Source: Desulfovibrionales bacterium (GTDB lineage Bacteria > Desulfobacterota > Desulfovibrionia > Desulfovibrionales > Desulfovibrionaceae). From it: a stretch of 56,971 nucleotides of DNA. Of this stretch, positions 6,688 through 16,268 are shown piece after piece. Location: NCBI GenBank assembly GCA_030156255.1, contig JASGMV010000022.1, forward strand, positions 1 to 56,971, in the 5' to 3' direction. How positions within the stretch are numbered: position 1 is the first letter of the stretch; each line of letters begins with the position of its first letter. A model generated the notes under the pieces. It did not search any database, had not been told where the DNA came from, and saw only the letters and a list, made by a program, of their open reading frames with translations. The position numbers were made by a program, and so were the translations under genes.

Positions 6688-8934
6688 ATGTCTCGTTGCT
6701 TGTGCATCCATGGCCATTTCTACCAACCGCCCCGAGAAGATCCCTGGCTGGATGAAATATTGCCCGAGGGATCCGCCGCGCCTTTTTTGCACTGGAACGA
6801 ACGCATTGTTCGCGAGAGCTACAGCCCGCTGTCCTGCGCCAGAAGGATGGACGGGCAGGGGCGCATCACGGAGCTTGTCAATTGCTACGAATGGATGAGC
6901 TTCAATGTCGGCCCGACGCTGCTCGGCTGGCTCAAACGCAAGGTCCCCGAGACCTACGAGCGCATCCGGCAGGCCGACAAGGCCAGTGAAGAGCGCTTCG
7001 GGCGCGGCGGCGCCGTCGCCCAGATCATGCACCACGTGATCATGCCGCTGGCTTCCTTGCGGGACAAGCGCGCCGAAACGGCCTGGGCCGTGAGTGATTT
7101 TCAGGCGCATTTCGGTCGCGATCCCGAGGGGATGTGGCTCTCGGAGGCCGCCGTGGACACCGAAACCCTGGAGGTCCTGGCCGAGGCGAACATCCGCTTC
7201 ACCATCCTGGCTCCGCGGCAGGCCCGCGCCATTACCGATCCCGGCTCCGAGCAGTACAGGGACGTGGCCGAACACGAGGTGGACATCCGCGAGCCCTATC
7301 AGGTGGATTTGCCGTCCGGGCGCAGCATCGCCGTATTTTTCTACAACGGGCCCGTCTCCCAGGCCGTGGCCTTCGAGAATTTGCTGGCCGACGGGGGAAA
7401 TTTCTGGCGGCGCATTGTGGACAGCTCTTCCGAAGGGCTGCTGTCCCTGGCCACGGACGGCGAGACCTACGGACACCACTTCCATTTCGGCGACATGGCG
7501 TTGGCCTACGTTCTGGACCAGGCGAGCCGGGGCGCCGACGGGATCGAATTGACCAACTTTGCGGCCTATCTGGCCAAGAATCCTCCGCGCCGCAAGGCCC
7601 GGCTGTGGGAGCCGTCCTCCTGGAGCTGCGTGCACGGCGTGGAGCGCTGGCGGTCGGACTGCGGTTGCTCGACCGGCGGACATCCGGATTGGAATCAGCA
7701 GTGGCGGGCTCCTCTGCGCAAGTCCCTCGACATCCTCAAGGCGGCCGTCGACCGCCGTTTCGACGAGGCCGGCGCCGCCATCTTCAAGGACCCGGATCGG
7801 GCGTTCATTGACTTCGGCCAGGTGGTCAGCGGGCGGGTGGAGGAGAAGGCCTTCGCCACATCCCATTTTCGGCCCAAGCTTTCCGGCGAGTCCGTGGGGC
7901 TCGGCTTCACCTTGTTGTCCATGCAGAAATGGGCGTTGGCCATGTACGCCAGTTGCGCCTGGTTCTTCGACGATCTGGCGCGCATCGAGCCGGTAAACGG
8001 CCTGACCTACGCCCTGCGCGCCCTGGACCTGCTGCGCAAGAGCGGCGGGCAGGACGTGGAGGAGCAGATGCGGCGGGTCTTGTCCGAGGCCTGCTCCAAC
8101 GACCCGGCGTGGGGACGGGGCGATGAAATTTGGGACAAGGAGGTCGTTCCCCGGCGGGAGACCTCGGCAAGCCTGGTCGGCCAGGCGGTGATCCGGCTGC
8201 TGTTGCAGGATCGTTTGCCGGAGGACGGGCGCGAAGCCGAGGCGCGGTGGAGCGGCGTGTCCGTGCGCGTATCTCTCACTGAGGGAAGCCGTTCGGAGGG
8301 TCTTGCGGGCGACGCATCGATCCAATGGCGCCATGAAACCATGGTCGAATCCGTCCACTGGTCCTTGGAGGGGTTTGACCCCCGCAATCCTTTGGACTGC
8401 GTGGTCCGCGTGTCGCAGCCGGGCGCCGCGCCCGAGGAGTTTCGGCCGTCTTCCCTGCCTTGGAAAAAGCAGCAAGCCCTGGCCGTGGAGTTGGCCGAGT
8501 CCGTGGATGAAGACGCCTGGAGCTCCGGGGTGCGGCGAAACCTGGGCGCCAATGCCCTGTATTTGCCGTTCCAGGAAGCGCAGGTGGAGCAAACCCGGTC
8601 CGGAAGCTGGCGCGTGCTGGCGCCGTGGATGGTCTGGGAGTGGATTGAACGCGGAGACGCCGGAGCGCCCGCTGCGGAGGAGCTTCGGTCGTTTTTGCAG
8701 ACGTGGGTCAAGGAGCATGAGGCTTCGTCGCTGGGGCGCCGGCTGGGCGACCGGCTGGCTGGCATGTTGTCGGAGGCGTCGCCGGACTTCGGGCGGATCG
8801 AATCGATGGTTCGGCGGGCCGAGGAGCTTGGATTGCGCCTGGACATGTGGCCGGTGCAGAATGCGTGGGGGCCGTGGCGGAATTCGGGGGCTGAGGCGGT
8901 CCGTTTGGGACGGGCGTTGGGATTCGCCGTGTGA
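6688..8934 (+). CDS. Glycoside hydrolase family 57 / DUF3536 protein
   Basis: 748 residues. The N terminus 'LCIHGHFYQPPREDPWL' and the segment 'LATDGETYGHHFHFGDMAL' (near residue 258) are typical of GH57-type barrels fused to the C-terminal DUF3536 region. The family includes alpha-amylase-like and 4-alpha-glucanotransferase-like enzymes acting on alpha-glucans, but DUF3536 members are largely uncharacterised. No signal peptide is visible, so it is probably cytoplasmic. The ATG at 6688 follows AGGAGGAGG at five bases. It lies behind the gap terminator, so it likely has its own promoter or depends on read-through. A role in storage-glucan turnover beside glycolysis is inference. Confidence 0.85.
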   Translation: MSRCLCIHGHFYQPPREDPWLDEILPEGSAAPFLHWNERIVRESYSPLSCARRMDGQGRITELVNCYEWMSFNVGPTLLGWLKRKVPETYERIRQADKASEERFGRGGAVAQIMHHVIMPLASLRDKRAETAWAVSDFQAHFGRDPEGMWLSEAAVDTETLEVLAEANIRFTILAPRQARAITDPGSEQYRDVAEHEVDIREPYQVDLPSGRSIAVFFYNGPVSQAVAFENLLADGGNFWRRIVDSSSEGLLSLATDGETYGHHFHFGDMALAYVLDQASRGADGIELTNFAAYLAKNPPRRKARLWEPSSWSCVHGVERWRSDCGCSTGGHPDWNQQWRAPLRKSLDILKAAVDRRFDEAGAAIFKDPDRAFIDFGQVVSGRVEEKAFATSHFRPKLSGESVGLGFTLLSMQKWALAMYASCAWFFDDLARIEPVNGLTYALRALDLLRKSGGQDVEEQMRRVLSEACSNDPAWGRGDEIWDKEVVPRRETSASLVGQAVIRLLLQDRLPEDGREAEARWSGVSVRVSLTEGSRSEGLAGDASIQWRHETMVESVHWSLEGFDPRNPLDCVVRVSQPGAAPEEFRPSSLPWKKQQALAVELAESVDEDAWSSGVRRNLGANALYLPFQEAQVEQTRSGSWRVLAPWMVWEWIERGDAGAPAAEELRSFLQTWVKEHEASSLGRRLGDRLAGMLSEASPDFGRIESMVRRAEELGLRLDMWPVQNAWGPWRNSGAEAVRLGRALGFAV

Positions 8935-9168
8935 GCGGGGCCTGATAGCTATCTTTTATTGATGCAGTTTGCTTCATGATTTTTTCTTTCCAAGAAATCT
9001 AATCGGAGGTAATAAATCGTCGGCAAGCATGGTCGAGGGGATTTTCGGCGCGCATTGCGAGCGTTTCCCGGGATTCCCTTGGACGGGTTCGAGAACCCAT
9101 GTGACAACCGGAGCCGACGCCGGTTCGGCGTGATTTGCGTTGGGTCCTAAGCGGAAGCGGGGCGGCGG

Positions 9169-11241
9169 GTGCCGGGAAAAATACGCTCCTATCTCCTTAC
9201 AGGCTTTGTTGTCTTCGTCTTGTGTACGGCGTTTTTTATTTACATCGACGCCTTCGACAGATTTTACGCCTTGACCCGAGCCCATGAATCCTGGGAGCTG
9301 GACGAGCTTATCGTGGCGATTCCGGGATTTTTGGTTGGGCTCTTGATCTACTCCATCGCCATGAGCGCCCGGTTGTTTCGGGAACTGCAACAAAAGCGGA
9401 TTTCAGAAACCCATCTCAGGATGGTCACGGAGCGCCTCAAGGCCATCATGGCCGCCACTCCCGTGGTGGTCTACGCCTGCGAACCCGGAAAAGACTACAG
9501 GATTTCCTTTCTCAGTGAAAACGTGAAGGAGTTTTCCGGATTTTCCTCCCGGAAATTTTTGGGGCAGGGCATCAAAGCGCTGGACCGGTTCCACCCAGAC
9601 GACGCTGCATCCATCTTCAAGGAGATGGATGCGGTTCTCACGAGCGGCGAATGCTCCCACGAGTACCGCTTCCTGGGAGTGGACGGGGTCTATCGCTGGC
9701 GCCAAAACACCGCACGCCTGATTCGGAGCGAAAACGGCGATCCCTTGGAGATCGTCGGCTGCGTGGTGGACATTACCAAGGTCAAGCAGGCGGAACGGGA
9801 GATTCGCCTCGCCAACGAGCGGTTCATGGCCGTGCTCGACGGATTGGACGCATCCATCTATGTGGCGGATATGGAAACGTATGAGGTGCTGTACGTCAAT
9901 CGCGTCCTGAGGGATGCACTCAAGAGCAGCGCGCCCGGAAAACTTTGCTATGAAGCTTTTCAGGGGCGGTCGGAGCCCTGTCCCTTCTGCACCAACCACA
10001 AACTGGTCGGAGCTGACGGCGGTCCCGCCGGCGTGGTCGCTTGGGAATACAAAAATCCGGTGAACCAGCGCTGGTACGATATCCGCGACCGGGCCGTTCC
10101 TTGGGTGGACGGCCGTCTGGTGCGGCTTGAAATCGCCTACGACGTGACGGAGGCCAAAGACAGCTCCCGCAGGTTGAAGGAAGCGACTTTCGCTCTGGAG
10201 GCGGCCACAGTGGGCGTGGCCATGGCGCACTTGGACGGCGGCGTTTTTTATTGCAACGGCGCTTTGCTGCGCCTATGGGGCGTGGAGGATGAGGCCAGCC
10301 CCATCGGGGAGCCTTTCAGGGACTTGTGGGCGGACAGCGAGGCGATGCAGCGCATGTTGTTCTCGGAGGAGGCGCCGGAGAAATTCAAGACCGAGGCGGT
10401 CGCGTTGCGCTCGGACGGCGGCGTTTTCGACGCCTACCTGGAAGCCTATCTGGTCCGGGACGACCAGGGGGAGCCGCTCTGCGTGACGGCTTTCGTCATG
10501 GACGTCTCGGAGCGCAAGCGGCATGAGACGGAGCTTGCCTCGCTACTGGACGAGCTTCGCCGCTCCAACGAAGACCTGCAGCAGTTCGCTTACGCCGCCT
10601 CCCATGATTTGCAGGAGCCGTTGCGGATCATCGCCGGTTTCTCCCAACTCTTGTCCCGCCGCTACTCGGGCAAGATCGACAAGGACGCGGACGAATTCAT
10701 CCATTTCATCGTGGATGGAGCGGAGCGCATGCAGGCGCTTATCGAAGATTTGCTGGAGTACTCCCGCGTGCATACGCGCGCCGGCGCCATGGCGCCGGTC
10801 GATCTGCGCGAGGTTCTGAAGTACTCGATGGACAATTTGAAGATGTCCATCGAAGAAAGCGGGGCTGCGGTCCATGTCGGGGAACTGCCCATCGTTACGG
10901 CCGACAAGCGGCAGCTCGCGCAATTGTTCCAGAATTTGCTGCACAACGCCATCAAATTCAAAGCGCAAGAGCCTCCGGAAATCACCGTCTCCTCGCAACT
11001 GCGAGGCGGAGAATGGCTGGTGGTGGTCCGCGATAACGGTCTGGGCGTGGACGCCGAGTACGCCGAGAGGATTTTCGAGGTCTTCAAGCGGCTGCACTCC
11101 AGGGGGGAATATCCCGGAACAGGGGTGGGGTTGGCCATCTGCAAGCGGATCGTGGAGCGCCATAAAGGACGTATCTGGGTGGAGCCGGCGCCTGGCGGCG
11201 GTTCTTCTTTCTGTTTCACCTTGCCCGTGGCGGCGGGCTGA
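9169..11241 (+). CDS. Membrane-anchored multi-PAS sensor histidine kinase
   Basis: 690 residues from a GTG start preceded by a G-rich stretch. Two membrane helices (about 7-25 and 45-65) are followed by three PAS units (about 82-205, 215-325, 335-455), a dimerisation domain with phospho-acceptor His479 in '[13 protein letters not shown]', and an ATPase domain with 'NLLHNAIKF', 'DNGLGVD' and '[16 protein letters not shown]'. The kinase core resembles the bacteriophytochrome/Rcp1 type, but no bilin-binding GAF-PHY region is present. The second PAS carries a cysteine cluster ending 'EPCPFCTN', possibly a metal or redox centre. The next gene, 23 bases away, is an Rcp1-like receiver and probably its phosphoryl acceptor. 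Confidence 0.92.
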   Translation: MPGKIRSYLLTGFVVFVLCTAFFIYIDAFDRFYALTRAHESWELDELIVAIPGFLVGLLIYSIAMSARLFRELQQKRISETHLRMVTERLKAIMAATPVVVYACEPGKDYRISFLSENVKEFSGFSSRKFLGQGIKALDRFHPDDAASIFKEMDAVLTSGECSHEYRFLGVDGVYRWRQNTARLIRSENGDPLEIVGCVVDITKVKQAEREIRLANERFMAVLDGLDASIYVADMETYEVLYVNRVLRDALKSSAPGKLCYEAFQGRSEPCPFCTNHKLVGADGGPAGVVAWEYKNPVNQRWYDIRDRAVPWVDGRLVRLEIAYDVTEAKDSSRRLKEATFALEAATVGVAMAHLDGGVFYCNGALLRLWGVEDEASPIGEPFRDLWADSEAMQRMLFSEEAPEKFKTEAVALRSDGGVFDAYLEAYLVRDDQGEPLCVTAFVMDVSERKRHETELASLLDELRRSNEDLQQFAYAASHDLQEPLRIIAGFSQLLSRRYSGKIDKDADEFIHFIVDGAERMQALIEDLLEYSRVHTRAGAMAPVDLREVLKYSMDNLKMSIEESGAAVHVGELPIVTADKRQLAQLFQNLLHNAIKFKAQEPPEITVSSQLRGGEWLVVVRDNGLGVDAEYAERIFEVFKRLHSRGEYPGTGVGLAICKRIVERHKGRIWVEPAPGGGSSFCFTLPVAAG

Positions 11242-11264
11242 AAGGAGCGTATCGGAGCAGCATC

Positions 11265-11708
11265 ATGACCGTATTTGATCCGGAGCCCATCAATATCCTG
11301 CTGGCGGAGGACAACCCGGCCGACGTTCGGCTGACGCAGGAGGCCCTGCGGGAGGGGAAGGTGCGCAACGTCCTGCACGTGGTGTCCGACGGGGTGGAAA
11401 CCCTTGAATACTTGCGCCGGGAAGGAAAATTCACCGACGCGGAGCGTCCCGACCTTATTCTGCTCGACTTGAACATGCCGAAAAAAGACGGGCGCGAAGT
11501 TTTGGCCGAGGTCAAGGCGGACGAGGATCTGCGGCGCATTCCCGTGGTGGTGCTGACCACGTCCAAGTCCGAAGAAGATATTTTGAAAGCCTATGACAAT
11601 TATTGCAATTGCTATATTCAGAAGCCAGTGGATCTTGACAAGTTTTTGGACGTGGTTCGGGCGATCGAGGATTTCTGGCTGAGCATCGTCAAATTGCCCA
11701 GGGAATAG
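11265..11708 (+). CDS. Rcp1-type single-domain response regulator
   Basis: 147 residues made of one receiver domain with no output domain. The acidic pocket is '[17 protein letters not shown]', the phosphorylated aspartate is Asp68 in '[13 protein letters not shown]', and '[12 protein letters not shown]' and 'YIQKPVD' complete the fold. The '[10 protein letters not shown]' start and the long tail after the last helix are typical of Rcp1 partners of phytochrome-like kinases. It lies between two kinase genes, with one base before the next start, so it may shuttle phosphate between them. Confidence 0.94.
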   Translation: MTVFDPEPINILLAEDNPADVRLTQEALREGKVRNVLHVVSDGVETLEYLRREGKFTDAERPDLILLDLNMPKKDGREVLAEVKADEDLRRIPVVVLTTSKSEEDILKAYDNYCNCYIQKPVDLDKFLDVVRAIEDFWLSIVKLPRE

Positions 11709-11709
11709 C

Positions 11710-13803
11710 ATGGAGAAGAGTAGAATTTCGGCTTTGCTCGTGGAGGACAACCCGGCGGACGTACGGTTGATCCAGGAGTTGCTGCGCGAGATGGAGGCCG
11801 AGCCGATTTTGGAAATGGAGACGGCCTCCTCTCTGGCCGAGGCGGGCTGCAGCTTGGCGCGTCGCCGGGCGGACTTGATTTTTTTGGATTTGGGGTTGCC
11901 GGACGGTCTGGGATTGGACACGGTCCGCAGCATCACCGAGATGGCGCCTCAGGCCGCCTTGGTGGTGCTCACCGGGTTGGATGACGAAGCCTTGGCCATG
12001 GAGAGCCTGCGGGAAGGCGCCCAGGACTACATGGTCAAAGGACGCTTCACGTCGCAGGAGCTGATCCGGGCCAGCCGGTACGCCCTGGAGCGCAGGAAGG
12101 TGAAGAGGAAGCTGGAGTACGACGCCCTTTGGCTGGAGGCGCTGCTCAAGCTTTCCCGCATGAGTCGGCGGGATATCGGTGAGATTTTGCACTTCGTGCT
12201 GAAGACCGCCCGTCGACTGACCCGGAGCCAGACGAGTTTTTTGGGCTCTGTGGATTCGGAGCAGGGGCGCCTGGACATTCAACGCTGGTCGCGCTCCGAA
12301 TGGAGCGTCACGGGCGCCGGTCTTCCGGTCGATCTGAACGAGGAGGAACTGCGGCGCGCCGTTCTGGCTTCCAAGGAACAGGAACCCGTCATTGTCGGCG
12401 AAACCCGGGGCGGCGCGGCGTATGGCCCGGGTTCGGCGGAGGAGGGGGCGCCGATGCGCCAAATCCTCTTCGCCCCTTTGCAGGATGACGCCCCGTCCCG
12501 CGGCGTGTTGGGGGTGATGGGCGGCGAGGAGCCGTATTCCCTGACGGACAAGGCGCACATGGCCTTGCTCATGGAGGGGCTGCGCACGCTGCTTCGAGAG
12601 CGTAATCAGCGCCAGGAGCTGGTTGCGGCCAGAGATGCGGCCGAAGCCGCCAACAGGGCCAAGAGCGCTTTTCTGGCGAACATGAGCCACGAGTTCAGAA
12701 CGCCGCTCAACGCCATTCTGGGATTCACCAATCTGGCTCTCGACGGGGAACTCGACGCCAACCAGCGGCGGTATTTGAATCTGGTGCTCGAAGCCGGCGG
12801 CAATTTTTTGCGTCTTCAGGAGGACTTGCTGGACATTTCGCGCATCGAGGCCGGCAAGTTGACCCTGCGTTCCGAGTTGTTCGACGTTGGCAAGGTTGTC
12901 CAAAGCTGCATGGAGATGTTCCGGGCGGTGGTCAAGAACAACCAGGTGCGGCTCACGGCGAGCGTGCATCCGGAGGCGTCGAAGCGTTTGTTCGGGGACG
13001 AGGGCCGGTTGCGGCAGATATTGATCAATCTCGTGGGCAACGCGGTGAAGTTCACGGCGCACGGTGAAATCGAGTTGAGCGTGGAGCCTGCTCCGAACAA
13101 AAACGATCCTGGCCGTTGCAGATTGTTGTTCAAGGTTCGCGACACGGGATGCGGCGTTCCGGCCTCGGATTCGCGAAGAATCTTCGACAGCTTCACCCAA
13201 CTCGACGACGCCTGCAGCAGGGGCCATAGCGGGGCTGGGTTGGGGTTGGCCATTTCCAAGCGGTTGGTGGAGATGCTTGACGGCGAGATATGGGTGGAGA
13301 GCGAACCCGGCCGCGGTTCGACCTTTCAATTCACCGCGGCGTTCAAGCCCTGGACCGGACGGGAGCTTCAGGAGAGCGAAACGGCGGAGCCCCCGGAGAT
13401 CGAGCCTTTGCGCATCCTGCTGGTCGACGACGACCGGATCAATGAACAGGTGACCCGGCGCATTCTGGAGCGGCTGGGGCACGAGGTCGTGAGCGCCGGC
13501 AGCGGGAGCGACGCCTTGGATATTCTCCGGGGCGCCTCTTTCGATCTGGCTATCATGGACATCCGGATGCCGGGGCTCGACGGATTCGAGACGACTCGGC
13601 GCATTCGCTCCGGGCTGGAGCCGGGCGTGACCCCGTCGCTGCCGGTGGTGGCGCTGACCGCTTATCGCATGAGCGATGACGCGCCAAGCTACGAGGCTGC
13701 CGGAATGGACGGTTTTCTGTGCAAACCGCTTGATATCTCAAAGCTGAAGCAGGTCCTGGCCGGGATCGCCGACCGGGTCAGGGGCGAGGCTATCCAAAAC
13801 TGA
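11710..13803 (+). CDS. Hybrid histidine kinase with receivers at both ends
   Basis: 697 residues in the order REC-GAF-HisKA-HATPase-REC. REC1 (about 6-120, Asp60 in 'LIFLDLGLPDG') begins '[17 protein letters not shown]', almost the same words as the separate Rcp1-like protein next door. A GAF-like region (about 150-295) follows. The phospho-acceptor is His327 in 'FLANMSHEFRTPLNAILG'; the ATPase carries 'NLVGNAVKFT' and 'GAGLGLAISKRLVEML'. REC2 (about 557-690) has Asp617 in 'LAIMDIRMPGLDGFE'. There are no membrane segments, so it is cytoplasmic. The layout suggests a phosphorelay with no encoded DNA-binding output. The end overlaps the convergent MBL-fold gene by 14 bases. Confidence 0.92.
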   Translation: MEKSRISALLVEDNPADVRLIQELLREMEAEPILEMETASSLAEAGCSLARRRADLIFLDLGLPDGLGLDTVRSITEMAPQAALVVLTGLDDEALAMESLREGAQDYMVKGRFTSQELIRASRYALERRKVKRKLEYDALWLEALLKLSRMSRRDIGEILHFVLKTARRLTRSQTSFLGSVDSEQGRLDIQRWSRSEWSVTGAGLPVDLNEEELRRAVLASKEQEPVIVGETRGGAAYGPGSAEEGAPMRQILFAPLQDDAPSRGVLGVMGGEEPYSLTDKAHMALLMEGLRTLLRERNQRQELVAARDAAEAANRAKSAFLANMSHEFRTPLNAILGFTNLALDGELDANQRRYLNLVLEAGGNFLRLQEDLLDISRIEAGKLTLRSELFDVGKVVQSCMEMFRAVVKNNQVRLTASVHPEASKRLFGDEGRLRQILINLVGNAVKFTAHGEIELSVEPAPNKNDPGRCRLLFKVRDTGCGVPASDSRRIFDSFTQLDDACSRGHSGAGLGLAISKRLVEMLDGEIWVESEPGRGSTFQFTAAFKPWTGRELQESETAEPPEIEPLRILLVDDDRINEQVTRRILERLGHEVVSAGSGSDALDILRGASFDLAIMDIRMPGLDGFETTRRIRSGLEPGVTPSLPVVALTAYRMSDDAPSYEAAGMDGFLCKPLDISKLKQVLAGIADRVRGEAIQN

Positions 13804-14641
13804 TGGTTCGACCGGAGCCGAGTCCCTGGATGACGCCCGGTAAAGCCTGCGACAGGCGGGCCGCCGCTCTGTCCCCTGTACAGTGCCCCGCGTAAACGAC
13901 TTCCACGGAGAACTGGCGTAGGATGTCCGCGGTTTCGTCCAGAGCCGCCGGACTGGCGTAGCCCAGATGCAGCCCCCCCACCACGGCGTGCAGCTTGTCG
14001 ACGCCCGTCTGTTCGCGCAGATGCAGCAGGCTGTTGGCGAGGCCGCTGTGGCAGCAGCCCATGATCGCCACCGGCCCCTTCGGGGTCTCGGCCAGCAGGA
14101 AGGAGTCGTCCCGGATCGTGTCCGGCTGGGTTCCTTCTTCGTCGAAGTAGAATCCCTGCACGGGCTCGAAATTTCCGGGAATGCGGCCGATGTCGGTGAA
14201 AAACGTCAATCCGTCGTCGAGCTCCCTGCTCTTTTGGATTTCGACGAACGTACTCATCTGCGACAGCGCTTTGAACGGCATGCCGATGGAGCGGGCCGGG
14301 GAGCCTTTCTTGAGGCTGTAGCGGGCGCGGGTCGCGAAGGGATGTCCGTAGACGGGGCCTTTGTACTGAAGGCGCTCCAGCAGCGCCCACAAGCCGCCGG
14401 TGTGGTCGTAGTGGCCGTGGCTGAGGACCACCCCCTGGGCGGTGTCCAGAGCCAGGCCAAGCTTCTGGGCGTTGGTCAGGAACAGCGGGGTCTGGCCGGT
14501 GTCGAAAATCCATAACCGAGCCCCGGGAAGCGTTATGGCGAGAGAAAGTCCCCACTCCTTGCCCAATCCGGAGGACGAGGAGGTGTTGTCGCACAGAGCC
14601 AGCAACCGGACCGTCCCTCGCCGCGTTCGCTCTTTAGTCAT
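13790..14641 (-). CDS. MBL-fold metallo-hydrolase, pterin-phosphate-synthase-like
   Basis: 283 residues of metallo-beta-lactamase fold. The metal motif is 'LSHGHYDHTGGL' (about 73-84). Further metal-site segments are 'GCCHSGLANSLLHL', 'GGLHLGY' and a late 'AGHCTGD'. This pattern fits the subfamily annotated as 7,8-dihydropterin-6-methyl-aminobenzene-phosphate synthase-like, whose archaeal members act in methanopterin synthesis. Bacterial members are mostly uncharacterised, so I do not claim that reaction. The start overlaps the end of cimA by eight bases, making it the last gene of the pdxJ-lysC-cimA operon. Confidence 0.85.
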   Translation of the reverse strand: MTKERTRRGTVRLLALCDNTSSSSGLGKEWGLSLAITLPGARLWIFDTGQTPLFLTNAQKLGLALDTAQGVVLSHGHYDHTGGLWALLERLQYKGPVYGHPFATRARYSLKKGSPARSIGMPFKALSQMSTFVEIQKSRELDDGLTFFTDIGRIPGNFEPVQGFYFDEEGTQPDTIRDDSFLLAETPKGPVAIMGCCHSGLANSLLHLREQTGVDKLHAVVGGLHLGYASPAALDETADILRQFSVEVVYAGHCTGDRAAARLSQALPGVIQGLGSGRTISFG

Positions 14642-16268
14642 GTTCGTCCTCTTCGTCCCGCCGCTTTGAGGTGGGCCATTTTTGGGGATCGTCCTTGAAA
14701 AGCTTGTAGTTCATGGAGTCCACCAAAGCCTGCCAACTGGCCTCGATGATGTTGTGGGAGACGCCGACCGTGGTCCAGCGGTCTTTGCCGTCGCTGGATT
14801 CGATCAGCACCCGCACCACGGAGGAGGTGCCGCCGGTGTCGCGTTGCGCGCCGGACAAAACCCGGACCTTGAAGTCCTTCAGCCTGACGTTTTTGATGCA
14901 GGGATAGGCGCCTTCCAAAGCCTGGCGCAAGGCCCGGTCCAAAGCGTTCACCGGGCCGTTGCCCGTGGCGGCCGTGTGTTCCTCCTTGCCGTTGACCCGG
15001 ACCTGGACCGTGGCTTCGGAATGCGGCGATTCGTCTCCCAGGCGTTTGGAGTCCAGCACGAAGAAGTTCAGGAACGTAAAGTAGCGTTTGGACCAGCCCA
15101 TGACCTTGAAGAACAGAAGTTCGTAGGAGGCTTCGGCTACGGAATATTCGTAGCCCATTTTTTCCCGCTCTTTGATCAGCGCCAGCAGATCCTCGACGAC
15201 CGGGTTTTCCTTGTCCAGGTTTTCGTACCCGTATTGCTTGGCCTTGAACAAGATGTTGCTGCGGCCCGAGAGGTCGGAGAGCAGCACGCGCCGGACATTG
15301 CCCACGAGCGTAGGGTCGATGTGTTCGTAGGTGGCGGGGCGTCTCATGACCGCGGACACGTGGACGCCGCCCTTGTGGCTGAAGGCGGCCCGGCCGACAA
15401 AGGGTTGCCGCAAGAAAGGACGCAGGTTTGCAATCTCGGACACGTACTGGGCGGTCGGAGTGAGCAGGGCCAGTTGCTCGGCGCCGAGCACGGGTCTGCC
15501 CATCTTCAGTTCGAGCACGGGAATGATGGAGCAGAGATTGGCGTTGCCGGCGCGTTCGCCGTAACCGTTGATGGCGCCTTGGACCTGCTCGGCGCCGCAC
15601 TCCACGGCGCGGATGGAGTTGGCCACGGCCAGCTCGCAGTCGTTGTGGCAGTGGATGCCCAGCCGGGCTTTCGGCAATTTTTCCTTCACCGCATCCATTA
15701 TTTCGGCGAGTTCGCCGGGCAGGGAGCCTCCGTTGGTGTCGCAGAGCACCAGCGTATGGGCGCCTGCGTCGTGGGCTGCGGCCAGGCAGCTCAATGCGTA
15801 GTCCCGGTTGGCCTTGAATCCGTCGAAGAAGTGCTCGGCGTCGAAAAAAACCTCCTCGAACCCGCTCTTGAGCTTGTCGATGGAGCCCGCGATAAGCTCC
15901 AGATTGCGCCCCAGGCTGACCTTGAGGGCTTCCTTGACGTGGAAATCCCACGTCTTGCCGAAAATGGTCGCCGCCGGGGCCTTGGAGGCGAGCAGCGCGG
16001 CGAGGTTGCGGTCCGTATCCGGAGAGGCCGACGGCAGATGGGTGGACCCGAAGGCCGCCACCTTGGCCTGTTTCAGCTGGTAGTTGGCGATCTCCTTGAA
16101 GTAGAGCTGGTCGGTGGGATTGGACCCCGGCCAGCCGCCTTCAATGTAATGTACGCCGAGGTCGTCCAGCTTGCGGGTGATGCGGAGTTTGTCCTCGCAG
16201 GTGAGGTTCAGCTCTTCGGACTGGGTGCCGTCGCGCAGGGTGGTGTCATAAATGGTAACGCGGTTCAT
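14634..16268 (-). CDS. cimA: (R)-citramalate synthase
   Basis: 544 residues. The HMGL-like TIM barrel starts 'VTIYDTTLRDGTQSEELNL' and continues with 'YIEGGWPGSNPTDQLYF', wording typical of CimA rather than LeuA. The C terminus is a LeuA-type allosteric domain ('NGPVNALDRALRQALEG', 'GVSHNIIEASWQALVDS'). It condenses pyruvate with acetyl-CoA to citramalate, opening the threonine-independent route to isoleucine, as in Geobacter and other deltaproteobacteria. Its ATG overlaps the lysC stop (ATGA), which decides the start at 16268 over the ATG two codons upstream. Feedback by isoleucine is expected from the family but is not visible here. Confidence 0.95.
   Translation of the reverse strand: MNRVTIYDTTLRDGTQSEELNLTCEDKLRITRKLDDLGVHYIEGGWPGSNPTDQLYFKEIANYQLKQAKVAAFGSTHLPSASPDTDRNLAALLASKAPAATIFGKTWDFHVKEALKVSLGRNLELIAGSIDKLKSGFEEVFFDAEHFFDGFKANRDYALSCLAAAHDAGAHTLVLCDTNGGSLPGELAEIMDAVKEKLPKARLGIHCHNDCELAVANSIRAVECGAEQVQGAINGYGERAGNANLCSIIPVLELKMGRPVLGAEQLALLTPTAQYVSEIANLRPFLRQPFVGRAAFSHKGGVHVSAVMRRPATYEHIDPTLVGNVRRVLLSDLSGRSNILFKAKQYGYENLDKENPVVEDLLALIKEREKMGYEYSVAEASYELLFFKVMGWSKRYFTFLNFFVLDSKRLGDESPHSEATVQVRVNGKEEHTAATGNGPVNALDRALRQALEGAYPCIKNVRLKDFKVRVLSGAQRDTGGTSSVVRVLIESSDGKDRWTTVGVSHNIIEASWQALVDSMNYKLFKDDPQKWPTSKRRDEEDEHD

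Noticed and set aside
9083-9100. GGGTTCGAGAACCC, resembling a tRNA T-arm
   Set aside because: It is a plain six-base palindrome with a two-base loop; no anticodon arm, D arm or acceptor stem can be built around it.
9029-9133. 34-codon frame upstream of the PAS kinase
   Set aside because: The nearest GGAGG is 20 or more bases away and the peptide looks random.
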